This document shows, piece after piece, positions 8,658 to 19,500 of a stretch of 64,000 nucleotides of DNA (position 1 is the stretch's first letter; the number at the start of each line of letters is the position of its first letter). Below the pieces are notes generated by a model. It was given only the letters and a program-made list of their open reading frames with translations. It ran no database searches and had not been told where the DNA came from. Location of the stretch: contig OZ244725.1 in NCBI GenBank assembly GCA_965219305.1, forward strand, positions 2,542,001 to 2,606,000, in the 5' to 3' direction. The DNA is from DATHTS01 sp965219305. GTDB lineage: Bacteria; Acidobacteriota; Blastocatellia; Pyrinomonadales; Pyrinomonadaceae. The position numbers were made by a program, and so were the translations under genes.

Positions 8658-9662
8658 ATGGTTAACACATCTTTAAAAAAATCGAACAGATCGTTTTTTT
8701 TGATTTCACTTTTACTGTCGTTATTTGTAGCGACGATTTCGGCTCAAACGAACGTAGTTTTGGTTAATGATTTTGAAAAAGGAACACAAAGTTGGGAAAC
8801 TCGCGGCGAACGTGTTTCGATCAAAAACGCGAAAGATATGTCCGCGACGGGAACAAAAAGTTTAAAGGTCAGCGGACGAAACGCCAATTGGAACGGCACT
8901 CAGTTGAACGTCACCAAAATGCTTTCCGCCGGAAAAACCTATAATTTTTCGGTTGCGGTCAAATTAAACAAAGGCGAATCGCCGGACGACATTAAAATGA
9001 CGATGCAGGGCGGCGATTCGCAATATTACGGAGTCGCAATGACGAAAGCCGATGCCGATGAATGGACGACATTTTCGGGAAAATTCAAACCGACCGGAAG
9101 CGATCCGTATCTTTTGCTCTACATCGAAGCGGGCAGAGACAACACTTCGTTTTACATTGACGATTTCAAGATCGAGGAACTTGAAGTCGAGATTCCTAAA
9201 CAATCAGGCGTTCTTTTAACAAATGATTTTGAAGATATGACGGCGCAAAATTGGTTCGTCAACGGCGAAAATGTGCAGATGTTCAGTTCAAACGCGTCGG
9301 GAAGTCAGAGTTTGAAAGTTACGGGAAGAACGCAGAATTGGCAAGGTTTGGCGTTGGACGTTTCGCCGTTGATCTTCAAAGGTCGAACTTATGAAATTTC
9401 CGTTTCGGCAAAATTATTAAAAGGCGAGGCAAAAGATTCGCTGAAATTAACGATGAAACAAACGCCGACCAAAGGTGAGCCGACTTACACGCCGGTTTCT
9501 GCACCGACAGAAGTTACGGACGCGGAATGGGTAACTTTATCTGGAACTTACACGGGAATGACGAGCGATAATAATTTGGTGATTTACGTCGAATCAGTCG
9601 GCGCGAAAACTTCTTATTACATTGATAATTTCACGCTGAAAGTGGCGGAAAAAAACCAGTAA
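8658..9662 (+). CDS. Exported protein with two CBM4/9/22-like carbohydrate-binding domains and no catalytic domain
   Basis: A 334-residue protein with a signal peptide ending near ATISAQ (residue 30). Two tandem beta-sandwich modules follow, at about 34-172 and 186-328. Each has NDFE near its start, TGxKSLKVSGR/SQSLKVTGR, GKTYNFSV/GRTYEISV, and a final FYIDDF/YYIDNF. This pattern is typical of the modules attached to xylanases (CBM_4_9/CBM22), yet no hydrolase follows. It would bind xylan-like chains at the surface or in the periplasm (inference). ACGGAG precedes the ATG. It leads a rightward operon with a deacetylase 15 bases downstream and a GH39 gene after that. Operator copy A lies 76 bases upstream. 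Confidence 0.88.
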   Translation: MVNTSLKKSNRSFFLISLLLSLFVATISAQTNVVLVNDFEKGTQSWETRGERVSIKNAKDMSATGTKSLKVSGRNANWNGTQLNVTKMLSAGKTYNFSVAVKLNKGESPDDIKMTMQGGDSQYYGVAMTKADADEWTTFSGKFKPTGSDPYLLLYIEAGRDNTSFYIDDFKIEELEVEIPKQSGVLLTNDFEDMTAQNWFVNGENVQMFSSNASGSQSLKVTGRTQNWQGLALDVSPLIFKGRTYEISVSAKLLKGEAKDSLKLTMKQTPTKGEPTYTPVSAPTEVTDAEWVTLSGTYTGMTSDNNLVIYVESVGAKTSYYIDNFTLKVAEKNQ

Positions 9663-9677
9663 ACTTTAATTGGCAAA

Positions 9678-10610
9678 ATGAAAAATCCGAACATAAAAAA
9701 ATTATTTATTCTCTTCGTAGTCGTTTGTGCGGCGGCATTTTCCGTTGCCGCGCAGACGAAACAGATTGCTTTTACGATTGATGATCTGCCGCTGAACGGT
9801 GCGCCGATCAAGATCGAAAAATTGCGGGAAATGACGGCGAAAATTCTCACGTCGCTCAAGAAAAATAAAGTTCCGATGGTCGGTTTTGTCAACGAATCTC
9901 TGCTTTATGTGCCGAGTGAAACCGACGCGCGAATTGGAGTTTTAAAAATGTGGGCTGACGCAGGCGTTGAACTCGGCAATCACACTTTTTCGCATTTGGG
10001 TTTTAAAGATGCGTCTTTGCAGGAATTTGAAGACGAATTCGTGCGCGGCGAAGCGGTGACGAAAAAACTTTTACAGCCGAACGGAATCAGATATTTTCGG
10101 CATCCGTTTCTGCAAATGGGAAACACGCGCGAACTCGAAAATTCGTTTGAAAAATTCATCGCCGAACGCAATTGCAAAATCGTTCCGATCACGATGGACA
10201 CGATGGATTGGATGTTTTTGAACGCTTACGCCAAAGCGTTGAAGGAAAAAGATAAAGATTTCCAAAAGCGTGTTTCAAGCGAATATTTGAAATTCGTCGC
10301 CGAAAAAATAGACGCGAGCGAAGCGAATTCAAAAATTTTATTCGGGCGAAATATCAAACATATTCTGTTGCTTCACGCCAACGAACTGAATGCCGATAAT
10401 TTCGACGCGCTGGTGAAAATTTACAAAGAGCGGAACTATCAATTCATCACGGTCGAAGAAGCATTAAAAGATGAAGTTTACCGTGCGCCCGACAAATACG
10501 CGCCGACTTCCGATTGGTTAAGTCATTGGGCGTTTAGTCTCGGCAAACAAATAAGTTATCCAATGCCGCCGCAATTTATTCAGGACATTTTTAACGGCAA
10601 ATCAAACTAA
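9678..10610 (+). CDS. Polysaccharide deacetylase-like protein (CE4/NodB fold), exported
   Basis: A 310-residue protein with a signal peptide ending near SVAAQ (residue 26). The NodB motifs are present: TIDDLP with Asp35-Asp36 (catalytic base and metal ligand), GNHTFSHLGF with metal-binding His102 and His106, RYFRHPF with Arg141, and the late LLLHANE motif. The family removes N- or O-acetyl groups from polysaccharides. Position between a xylan-binding-type protein and a GH39 enzyme suggests acetylated hemicellulose, but peptidoglycan or chitin substrates cannot be excluded. It starts 15 bases after the preceding gene and ends 9 bases before the next. Confidence 0.9.
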   Translation: MKNPNIKKLFILFVVVCAAAFSVAAQTKQIAFTIDDLPLNGAPIKIEKLREMTAKILTSLKKNKVPMVGFVNESLLYVPSETDARIGVLKMWADAGVELGNHTFSHLGFKDASLQEFEDEFVRGEAVTKKLLQPNGIRYFRHPFLQMGNTRELENSFEKFIAERNCKIVPITMDTMDWMFLNAYAKALKEKDKDFQKRVSSEYLKFVAEKIDASEANSKILFGRNIKHILLLHANELNADNFDALVKIYKERNYQFITVEEALKDEVYRAPDKYAPTSDWLSHWAFSLGKQISYPMPPQFIQDIFNGKSN

Positions 10611-10619
10611 TTCAAAATT

Positions 10620-12179
10620 ATGCGTAAAATTCAATTTATTCTGCTGTCAATTTTTTTATTGAGCAGTGTTTCAGTCTTCGCTCAAAATCCGAACCGAACG
10701 ATTTCCACCAGTTATAATCAAATAAAAAGCGCAAATACAAGGTTTTACAGTAAAGTCGTCGGAGCCGGACGCGCGGCGGAAGGTTTGCGTGCCGATTGGC
10801 AGCGCGATCTGAAAATCGTCCACGATGAATGCGGATTTAAATATCTGCGGTTTCACGGACTTCTGCACGACGAAATGGGCGTTTACAGGGAAGACCGTGA
10901 TGGAAATCCCGTTTACAATTTTCAATATATTGACGCGCTTTACGACGCGATCTTGGACACAGGAATGAAGCCTTTTGTTGAATTCGGTTTTATGCCCGAC
11001 GCTTTGAAATCAAACGATAAAACAATTTTTTGGTGGCGAGGAAATAATGCGCCGCCGAAAGATTATGAAAAATGGGAAAATTTGATTCACGAATTGGTCA
11101 AACATTGGACGGAGCGTTACGGCAAAGACGAAGTAAAACAATGGTATTTCGAGGCTTGGAACGAGCCGAATCTCGACGGTTTTTGGTCGGGAACGCAGGA
11201 AGAATATTTCAAACTTTACAGGCACACGGCGAAAGCGGTCAAACAAGTTTCGAGCGATTACAGAGTTGGCGGACCGGCGACGGCGGGACGCGCTTGGATC
11301 ACGGAAACGATTGATTTTACTGAGAAAAACGATATTCCGATAGATTTTATTTCGACGCACGATTACGGCGTTGAAGGAATCGGTCTGGACGAATTCGGCA
11401 ATCAAAAACTTTTTCTCGGAACGGACAAAAACTCGATCATCGGCGGAGTTCGTGAAGTAAACGCCAAAATAAAAGCGTCTTCAAAACCGAACTTAGAACT
11501 GCATTACACCGAATGGAGTACGTCGTATTCGCAGGTTGATCCGGTTCACGATTCGTACATTTCCGCGCCGTATATTTTGTCGAAATTAAGAGGTTCCGAA
11601 GGCTATATTGATTCGATGTCGTATTGGACTTTCACCGACATTTTCGAAGAAGGCGGTCCCGTTCCGAATCCGTTTCACGGCGGTTTCGGAATGATGAATT
11701 TTCAGGGTTTACGCAAACCTTCGTTTTACGCTTACCAATTTCTAAATCGTCTCGGCGATGAAGAATTAAAATCCGACGACAATGAGAGTTGGACGACGCG
11801 CACTAAAAACGGCGTGCAGGTTTTATTTTGGAATTTCGAGCCGCCCGTTACAAAAGAAAGCAATCAGGTGTTTTTCAAAAAAGATATTCCCGCCAAAGAT
11901 GTCGGCAAAGTTCGCGTAAATGTTTCCGATCTGCCTGCCGGAAAATATCAAATGAAAGTTTATCAGGTCGGTTACGGAGTTAATGATGTTTACGCCGATT
12001 ATTTAAAAATGAGTTCGCCGCACAATCTCAAACGTGAACAAGTTAAAGAATTAAGCGAAAAAAACAACGGCAAACCAGTCGAAACTTTGACGATTCAAGT
12101 TAAATCAAATCAATCATTTAGCAAAGAAATAAAGATGCGGGAAAATGATGTATTTTTGGTGACTTTGGAAAAAAGATAA
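10620..12179 (+). CDS. GH39 family glycosidase (beta-xylosidase-like), exported
   Basis: A 519-residue secreted enzyme, signal peptide ending near SVFAQ (residue 22). It has the GH39 barrel with acid/base Glu182 in EAWNEPNLDGFW and nucleophile Glu298 in ELHYTEWS, plus FRFHG-type and STHDYG segments. A C-terminal beta domain occupies roughly 400-519. GH39 members are beta-xylosidases or alpha-L-iduronidases. Plant-polysaccharide neighbours and the xylose genes further on favour beta-xylosidase, releasing xylose from short xylan chains. It is the third gene of a tight rightward operon. Confidence 0.92.
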   Translation: MRKIQFILLSIFLLSSVSVFAQNPNRTISTSYNQIKSANTRFYSKVVGAGRAAEGLRADWQRDLKIVHDECGFKYLRFHGLLHDEMGVYREDRDGNPVYNFQYIDALYDAILDTGMKPFVEFGFMPDALKSNDKTIFWWRGNNAPPKDYEKWENLIHELVKHWTERYGKDEVKQWYFEAWNEPNLDGFWSGTQEEYFKLYRHTAKAVKQVSSDYRVGGPATAGRAWITETIDFTEKNDIPIDFISTHDYGVEGIGLDEFGNQKLFLGTDKNSIIGGVREVNAKIKASSKPNLELHYTEWSTSYSQVDPVHDSYISAPYILSKLRGSEGYIDSMSYWTFTDIFEEGGPVPNPFHGGFGMMNFQGLRKPSFYAYQFLNRLGDEELKSDDNESWTTRTKNGVQVLFWNFEPPVTKESNQVFFKKDIPAKDVGKVRVNVSDLPAGKYQMKVYQVGYGVNDVYADYLKMSSPHNLKREQVKELSEKNNGKPVETLTIQVKSNQSFSKEIKMRENDVFLVTLEKR

Positions 12180-12203
12180 ACTTCAAGGGTAAATTTAATA
12201 TCT

Positions 12204-12605
12204 ATGAAATTCACTATTGAAAAACCCAAACTAAAAAAAGGTTTAAGCTATGCTCTTAAAACATCAATCTTGAAAGATGCAATAGAAGAATCGGGAATTG
12301 ATTGTAACATTGATTTGAACTATTGGTCGCCTTACGATATTCCTGTTGGTGAAACAATTCTTCAATGTTTCTATTGGTTGCCGAACGAAAATATAGATTA
12401 TGACCGTTTTTATGTTCGAGCTGGAACGGTCAAATCAGAAGACAGAAAAATTGCCCAAGAACTTTTAAAAGAAAAAGTGATTCCTAAATTCATAGCTTGG
12501 ATTTCAAAAATAAAGTCATTACCTGAAAACTCAACCGCACTAAAACATAATATGTATTTCAATGCAGTTTTTAAGGATAACGAAGTAAATTTTTTCTATG
12601 AATAA
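12204..12605 (+). CDS. Small hypothetical protein
   Basis: A 133-residue protein with no signal peptide or recognised family. It starts MKFTIEKPKLKKGLSYAL and is rich in aromatic residues in the middle (NYWSPYDIPVGETIL, CFYWLPNENIDYDRF). It begins 24 bases after the GH39 stop and could ride on that operon. Its codon use is AT-rich and unlike its neighbours, resembling the other small orphan genes here, which hints at recent acquisition. Confidence 0.55.
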   Translation: MKFTIEKPKLKKGLSYALKTSILKDAIEESGIDCNIDLNYWSPYDIPVGETILQCFYWLPNENIDYDRFYVRAGTVKSEDRKIAQELLKEKVIPKFIAWISKIKSLPENSTALKHNMYFNAVFKDNEVNFFYE

Positions 12606-12616
12606 TTCAAATAATT

Positions 12617-14146
12617 TTACATTCCGTCTTTTTTCGGATTTCTTAAATTTTGAAATATTTCGAGATGTTTTTTGCCAAGCGTGGTTTCGCCGATCAAATT
12701 GTATAGACGGCTCAGTTGAAAATGCGTGTCGGCATCGTTCGGATTGATCGCCGCCGCTTTTTCCAGAACGACGCGCGCCTTTGATTCTGCGCCGGATTGC
12801 AGATAAACCGTTCCTAAATCACGCAGCGCGGACGCATAATCCGGGGAATTTTTTACCGTCGCTTCGAGATATTCGATCGCTTTTTCGGTTTCGCCCTGAG
12901 TTTTATACGACAAACCGAGCTGATATTTGGACTCGAAATCATTCGGATTTATTTCCACACAATGCCGTAGTTGGCGGCGCGCATCTTCGATTTTTTCGGG
13001 TTGCGCCGCGAGAGTTAAACCCAAAGCAAGACAGCCGCGCGAATCGTTCGGGCGAAGTTCGGCAAAACGATTCAAAGCGGTTTCCGCCGTCTGTAAATTG
13101 TTACTTTGCAATGAAGACGCGCCGTATAGATATATAAATTCGGGTTCGTCAGGATTTATCCCGACCAGTTTTTCAGCGATTTTGGCGGCTTTTCCGGCTT
13201 GGTTTGCCCGCATTGCCGTGATTACGAATTGGCTCAAAACAGTTGTCGAATCAGGATTTACCGCGATAGATTTTTCCAATAAATCCATAGCTTCAGAAAA
13301 ATTTCCCTGTTCACTTTCGAGTAACGACTGGATAAAAAATAAATTCGATGAATCGGGCTTTATTTTTGCAGCTTGTTCGAGATGAATTTTAGCATTCGGC
13401 AAATCTTTCAGATAAATTTCCGATTTCGCCAGTAAGATCAAAGCGTCGGCGTTATTTTTAGATGATTTAATCACCAAACGCAGAACATCGGCGGATTCTT
13501 TATACATTGCGCCGCCGGTTAATTTCTCGGCAAATTTTACGGCGATGGTCGGATTTTTTTCGATCAGATTTTTCGCCAAAGGAATCAATAGATCAATTTT
13601 TCCTTTTTCACCTGTTCGGAGATAACAATCGGCTCGGAGCGGCAGAGCATCGCTGTTCTTGTATTTGATATTAAGTTTTTCGACCGTCGCCAAAGCGTTT
13701 TGACAGTTTCCGACAAGCGCGAAAGCGTTTGCCAGTTTTATTCGCAGCGCGTCGTCCGAAATATCTTTGCCGGAAATCTCACTCAAATCTGAAACCGCTT
13801 GTCCGGCATTTCCGGTTTGGAAATTTACGACGGCAAGATCAATTTTAGCGGAAGTCAAATTCGGATCGAGCGACAACGCTTTTTGATATAGAGATTTCGC
13901 TTGATTAAGACGGTTTTGACCGAATCTCAGACGCGCGAGAAGTTCGAATGCTTTTGCATCATTTGGATGAGCAATCGCATAATTTAGCAAATCACGTTCG
14001 ATTGTTGAATAATCGCCTTGTTCGATGCTCTTTTCGAACTTTGCCAACGCGACATTATCAGCCGTAGTTTTCTGCGCCGAAACGGAAGTTGCGATGCAGA
14101 AAATTACGATCATTATAAATTGAGTTAAATAAAATTTACGGAGCAT
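12617..14146 (-). CDS. Exported TPR-repeat protein
   Basis: A 509-residue protein with a signal peptide (cleavage near VSAQ) followed by tandem tetratricopeptide repeats almost to the end; examples are LYQKALSLDPNLTSAKIDLA and YLEATVKNSPDYASALRDLG. No catalytic domain is visible, so it should act as a protein-binding scaffold in the periplasm. Its ATG lies inside the end of the upstream TPR gene (11-base overlap), so the two are translationally coupled. With the TonB receptor upstream they probably form one leftward unit. Confidence 0.9.
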   Translation of the reverse strand: MLRKFYLTQFIMIVIFCIATSVSAQKTTADNVALAKFEKSIEQGDYSTIERDLLNYAIAHPNDAKAFELLARLRFGQNRLNQAKSLYQKALSLDPNLTSAKIDLAVVNFQTGNAGQAVSDLSEISGKDISDDALRIKLANAFALVGNCQNALATVEKLNIKYKNSDALPLRADCYLRTGEKGKIDLLIPLAKNLIEKNPTIAVKFAEKLTGGAMYKESADVLRLVIKSSKNNADALILLAKSEIYLKDLPNAKIHLEQAAKIKPDSSNLFFIQSLLESEQGNFSEAMDLLEKSIAVNPDSTTVLSQFVITAMRANQAGKAAKIAEKLVGINPDEPEFIYLYGASSLQSNNLQTAETALNRFAELRPNDSRGCLALGLTLAAQPEKIEDARRQLRHCVEINPNDFESKYQLGLSYKTQGETEKAIEYLEATVKNSPDYASALRDLGTVYLQSGAESKARVVLEKAAAINPNDADTHFQLSRLYNLIGETTLGKKHLEIFQNLRNPKKDGM

Positions 14147-16409
14147 TTTTGTTGCTTCCCATCGGCATTAAATCTTCGGTTTTGCGATTTTTGGCTTTTA
14201 ATGTTTGATAAAGTTTCAATTCGCGGTCGGCATCTTCTTTTTTTCCGGCTTTGCGGTAAGCGATGCTGAGTTGGTAATGAATATAATCTTTTAGTGCATT
14301 GGCATTTACAGCCGCTTCGAGTTGGGCGACGGCTTTTTGGGTTTCGCCGCTTTCGTTATAAATTTTCCCGAGTTGATAATGAGCGTCGGCATAATCGGGG
14401 CGCGAAGAAATTGCTTCGCTGAGAAGTTTTTTTGCTTCTTCGGTTCTTATTTTTCGCTCGATCAATGTTAAAGCGAGATGATATTTTGACGACTCATCGG
14501 ACGGATTTACTTGTAATTCCTGCGCGAAAGATTTTTCGGCTTCGGCAAAGCGATTGAGCCGAATCAGAGCCAAACCCGTAAAGAAATTTGCTTTCGGCGA
14601 TTGCGGCGCAAGAGCGGAAACCGTCGTAAATTCTTTGACTGCTCTTTCGTAATCTCCCAAAAACATAAATCCTTGCGCGGCATAAGTTAAAATTTCGGGA
14701 TTATTCTGCGAAATCGCCGCCACTTTATTGAAAACCACTTCGGCTTCCGCGTTTTTCTGGAGTTGAACGAGCGAAACACCGTAAAAATATGCGAGTTCGG
14801 GATCGTCCGTGATCGTCGTTTCGAGCGGTTTGAGTGTTTCGACGGAACTTTTATAATTCTTAGTAAAATAATAACTTACTCCCAACATTCGCCGCGCCAG
14901 ATTGTCTTGCGGATTGGCTTTGATATGACGGGAAAGCGGAGCGATTACTTTTTCAAATTGTGCGCCTCGAAAACCGACGATTCCCATATTTCTATCGAGA
15001 TTCGGAAAATCCGGTTTCCATTCGGCGGCGGCGGCGAAATTATCGAAAGCATCGGACAATTGTTTGTATTGAAATGAGATCACGCCCAAATTATAAAACG
15101 CCTGCGCCAAAACTTCGGAAAGATAAGATTTTATTTTTTTTAATTCGGCGATTCTCTGTGCAGATAGATTTACATCTTGATTCGGCGTGATTTGCATCGG
15201 ATTATTTCCCGGCAGTTTTTTCGTGTCGCCGACAACCTGACTGAAAAGCAAACTGAGATCGTCGCGCGTCGTTTGAATCAATTTGGTCTGTAATTCGCGG
15301 GCGATCAAAAATTCCTTTTCGCCTTCCTCGCGCCGTCCGTCAGCGACGAGCAGGCGACCGAGCAGATAATGTGTGCGCCGCGCTTCAAAACCGTTTTTTG
15401 AATCGTCCTTCGTTAATTCGAGCGCACGTCGGAGATTTTTTTCGGCTTCTTTGAGATCGCCCGTTTCTATCTGCGATTGTCCGAGAAATAAATACGCTTC
15501 GGTGCTTGTCGGTTTTGTTTTTAACGCTTTTTGAAGAAGTGGAATAGCTTTCGCGTGATTATTTTCGGTCGAAGCGACGACTCCGGCGAAAAAGTTTGCG
15601 AAAAAATCGTCGGGCGTTAATTTCAATTCATTTTCAAATGCAGTTCCGGCTTCGGCGAGACGCGCACTTCCGCCGTGTTGAAGAATAACGTAACCGAGAA
15701 AAAAATTCGCTTTTAATTGTTTCGGATTGATCGTCAGAGCGCGTTTGAACTCTCGTTCGGCTTCGAGCGGATAGTTTGTCTGCTCGTATGCCTGACCGAA
15801 TAAAATATGAAGATCGGGACTTTCTTTTTCAAAAGTCGCCTGCATTTCTTCAAACAAAAGTTTGGCGCGTTCGGGTTGTTTTAGATAAAGATACGTTAAA
15901 CCGAGCGCGCGCGCCGCGTCGTAATTTGGTGCGAGCAGTAAAACCTTTTCAAGCTGCGGAAGTGCGGCGGCGTAATCTTCTTTTGTAAAATAAATGTTTC
16001 CTAAAATATATCTGGCATAAGCATTTTCGGGTTCGGACGTAACCGCTGCCGTTGCTTCTTCCAATGCTTTGTCAACGTTGCCCGCTTGCAAATATGTGAT
16101 GGCTAAATCCAGTTTGATCTGGACGCTATCGTTATAAGATTTCGATTGTGAAAGTGTTTTCAAGGCATCTTGAATTTTGCCTTCTTCGAGCAGAATATTT
16201 CCGAATCTCTGTAAACCGAGCGCGGCGATCGCACGATTTTCGACGCGGGCGTTTTCCAGATCACCGGAAATTTGATAAGTTTCCGCCGCACTGATTCGTT
16301 TTGCTAATTCGTCTTCCTTCGATTTTTGATTGGATTTTTCTGACGGATTTTGAGCGTAGATACCGAATGTGAAAAAAAGTAAAATTAAAACTGTTACTTT
16401 TGCTTTCAT
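14136..16409 (-). CDS. Large exported TPR-repeat protein
   Basis: About 757 residues from ATG 16409 (MKAKVTVLILLFFTFGIYAQ), giving a clean signal peptide. A longer frame to 16502 adds 31 unlikely residues. A GGAGAG lies about 15 bases upstream of the chosen start, a little far. The whole body consists of TPR units (YARYILGNIYFTKEDYAAAL, AYLFLGQSQIETGDLKEAEK and others), with a linker near 410-450. It follows the TonB receptor by about 130 bases and overlaps the next TPR gene. In Acidobacteriota such proteins often sit beside Oar-like receptors and CRTAC1 proteins, so a scaffold in uptake or surface assembly is plausible. Confidence 0.88.
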   Translation of the reverse strand: MKAKVTVLILLFFTFGIYAQNPSEKSNQKSKEDELAKRISAAETYQISGDLENARVENRAIAALGLQRFGNILLEEGKIQDALKTLSQSKSYNDSVQIKLDLAITYLQAGNVDKALEEATAAVTSEPENAYARYILGNIYFTKEDYAAALPQLEKVLLLAPNYDAARALGLTYLYLKQPERAKLLFEEMQATFEKESPDLHILFGQAYEQTNYPLEAEREFKRALTINPKQLKANFFLGYVILQHGGSARLAEAGTAFENELKLTPDDFFANFFAGVVASTENNHAKAIPLLQKALKTKPTSTEAYLFLGQSQIETGDLKEAEKNLRRALELTKDDSKNGFEARRTHYLLGRLLVADGRREEGEKEFLIARELQTKLIQTTRDDLSLLFSQVVGDTKKLPGNNPMQITPNQDVNLSAQRIAELKKIKSYLSEVLAQAFYNLGVISFQYKQLSDAFDNFAAAAEWKPDFPNLDRNMGIVGFRGAQFEKVIAPLSRHIKANPQDNLARRMLGVSYYFTKNYKSSVETLKPLETTITDDPELAYFYGVSLVQLQKNAEAEVVFNKVAAISQNNPEILTYAAQGFMFLGDYERAVKEFTTVSALAPQSPKANFFTGLALIRLNRFAEAEKSFAQELQVNPSDESSKYHLALTLIERKIRTEEAKKLLSEAISSRPDYADAHYQLGKIYNESGETQKAVAQLEAAVNANALKDYIHYQLSIAYRKAGKKEDADRELKLYQTLKAKNRKTEDLMPMGSNKNAP

Positions 16410-16536
16410 AATTACTAAACAGAACTCTCCAAATACTTTACAGGCGAGTGAAATTATATCATAAAAAAATAAAACGGCGGAAAGATAAAACTTAAACTGC
16501 AAGTTATCTTTCCGCCGCTATTTTAAGAATTGAAGT

Positions 16537-19500
16537 TTAGAAATTCAACTTCAAGGCATATTGAATCTCACGTCCTCCGCGAGTTCTTGCCGCTCGACCG
16601 AAATTCCCATTCGGACCAGTAGGCATACCGTTACCATCCACAAGTCCTGTAATCGTGTTATTGGTCGCACTACACGGTGCATTTCCACAAACTATATTTC
16701 CGTTAGTGAAAAGCAAAGGTATGCTGTCGCCTCGAAACTGCGGAGTATTAAGCGCATTGAAGAATTCCAGACGGAATTGAATACGCGCTCCTTCGCCGAG
16801 GAAACTGCTCTTTAACCAAGAAGGTGAAAAATTCTTATAAAGTGAAAAGTCAACATTCTTGGTCGGCGATCCTAAACAAGTAGATTTCTCCGGAATTGTT
16901 TGACCGATTTTATAACCTACTAAAGTAAACGCCGCCGGATTGATAAATTGAGTTCCGCCGGAATTAATAGTACACGGCACACCTTCGACACGAAGCGGTC
17001 GTTGGTTAGCGACATTTGTTCCTGTTCCGGTGATACCGGCTTGGAAATTAGTGCCGCTGTATGAAATGCCCGTCGCATTAATTTGTGGGGTGAGCGATGT
17101 TCCGCTAGATACCTGAACGATTGTCGCTACTTCCCATCCGCCTACAAACGCTCTAGCTACAGGATTTAAGTCCTTGAAGCCGGGCAAATTGTAAATTAGG
17201 TTGGAGACAAAGATATGCGGACGGTTAATGTCCGACGGAGCAAAGTCCAACTCACGGTTGTTTCTGTCCAATACGGCAAAGGCACTTGCTCCGCCGCTGG
17301 AATCACCCAAACCGAAATCGGCTTGTGATCTGGAAAATGTATAAGCCGCTTGGAAATTTAATTTAGAAAATCTGGTTCTAAATAAGACTTGAAGCGAATC
17401 ATAATCGGCTCTTCCATTTCGCTCGAATTGATAGATCGAAGGGAAGTTGCTATATGGACGAAAAGCGTTTACTGCATTTGCATCAGCTGCAAATGCCGCT
17501 GCCAAACGATTTTGATCCAAAACTTGGTTTATATCGGAATGCGTCAATTGACGGCGGGCGCGATTGCCGACATAACCGACTTCCAAAACGGTTTCCTTCC
17601 ACAATTGCTGTCCGACCGAGAAGTTGAACTGCAATGAATATGGAGTTGCGGGTTCGGGACTGAAGGCATATTGCGGTCTTCCGTTCGATGCCGCCCCCAA
17701 ACCTGAATACACAGTTCCATCTAGAGTTCTCTGTCCGGCGACGGTTTTAACAAACGGTGCGTTCAGAGTTAAAGCAGCAAAGACAGGCGAAATTCTTTCA
17801 CGAAGATAGAATTGACCGAATCCGGCTCTGACCGCTGTTTTACCATTCGAGAAAACATCCCAAGCGATGCCTAAACGCGGAGCGAGATTTTTGTAATTAT
17901 TTTTACGCAATGCGCGGTTTGAAAATTCCGCCGGTGTGCTTGCGCCCGCAATTCCGGCACACGGATTTGTTCCTTTCGGAACTACTAAACCGTTACAAGG
18001 ATCGCTCGCCGGTCTTGCAGGATTGTAAAGTGAACCGTCAAATGAACTTATTCGATCACGTGCATCGTAAGGCTCATATAACAAAGAATATCTGGCTCCC
18101 AGTTCTAATGTTAAATTCGGACGAACTTTCCAGGTATCTCCGAAATAGAATTCGAGATTTTTGTATCTTGTTTGACCGATTGGCATCAAGTCGCTTTCGT
18201 TAAAGCCGAAAAGTGATCCCTGTGTCAGAACATCTGCTAAATAGTTGCTGGAATTTAGTCCATTGTTACTAGTTTGAGTACTTGCGGCAGAACCCCAAAA
18301 TTGCGGAGTTTCATTACTCGGACCGGAATCTTCGTCTTTGCCGGCAGAATCATATAAAAAGCCGGTTTTGAAAGTGTGATTTCCCCAAACTTTTGAAACA
18401 TCGTCTCTGACAGTATAAATATCGAGCGCATTTTTGAAAGGTATTTGCGCCCATAAATCTTGTCCTGAACCATAGTTAAATGGTGCGATTCCACCCCAGA
18501 ACACCGGATGCGGACGATCTATGCCATTTACTTTCGCCGAATTAGGGAAATATCCCGGAATCGCCGTATTGATTTCCCGATTTATATCTGCGCCGCTACC
18601 CGGTTGAACATTGATACGGTTAGCCGAATATGCAAATTGGATTTCATTAATGGCGGTCGAAGAAAGAGTAGTCGTTAACTTTAATGCCGCCTGTTGCGAA
18701 GGCTGTTTCCAACTGCTTTCAACTGCCGGAAAAGCGTCATCGCCCCATAAGTTTCCGATCAGAACGGGAAAAGCATTCGACCAGTCGTCTCTCGTGTAAC
18801 GTCCGAATATTTTATTCTTATTGTTTATATTGTAATCTATGCGAACATTTTCTTCACGAAAGTCAATCGGCGAGTTTGCCGATGTTGACCAGTTATAACA
18901 ATTGCTGTCAAACGCTTTATTGGGCAAAGGAAATAATTTTAACAGTGATGTTCCAACTCCGTTAAATTGACTTCCTGGAAGTACTTGGTCAACCGTAGTA
19001 TTAGGATTAGGAGCAACGTATCTTCCCATTGGATCCCCGATTGGATAAACTATTCCGTCACTGTATCTTCCCAAAGCATCACCGGGACGACCATTTTTTA
19101 TGGTCGGCAAACCGCAGGTAGCTCGTGTTAGACTTTCACGATAATCTCCGGCTCTTTCGGCAGCTGTCGGAACTCTTCCGAATCGTGTTTGACCGCGAAT
19201 TTCCTTGTTAAATTCTTGCGAATAGAAAAAGAACAGCCGATTTTTAATAATCGGTCCGCCTAATGAAAAACCGTAGTCATTGCGTTTCAAAGCGTCTTTC
19301 TTGCCGGTTGTAGAATTAGCAAAATATTCGGTTGCATTGAGCGCGTCGTTGCGTCCGAAATAAAAAAGACTGCCGTGAAAATCATTTGATCCGCCGCGCG
19401 TTACGATCGAAACGATCGCGCCAGCCGCTTGTCCGTATTCGGGACCGTAGCTGTTGCGGAGTGATTTAAATTCTGCGATTGCTTCAATCGAGGGAAACAA

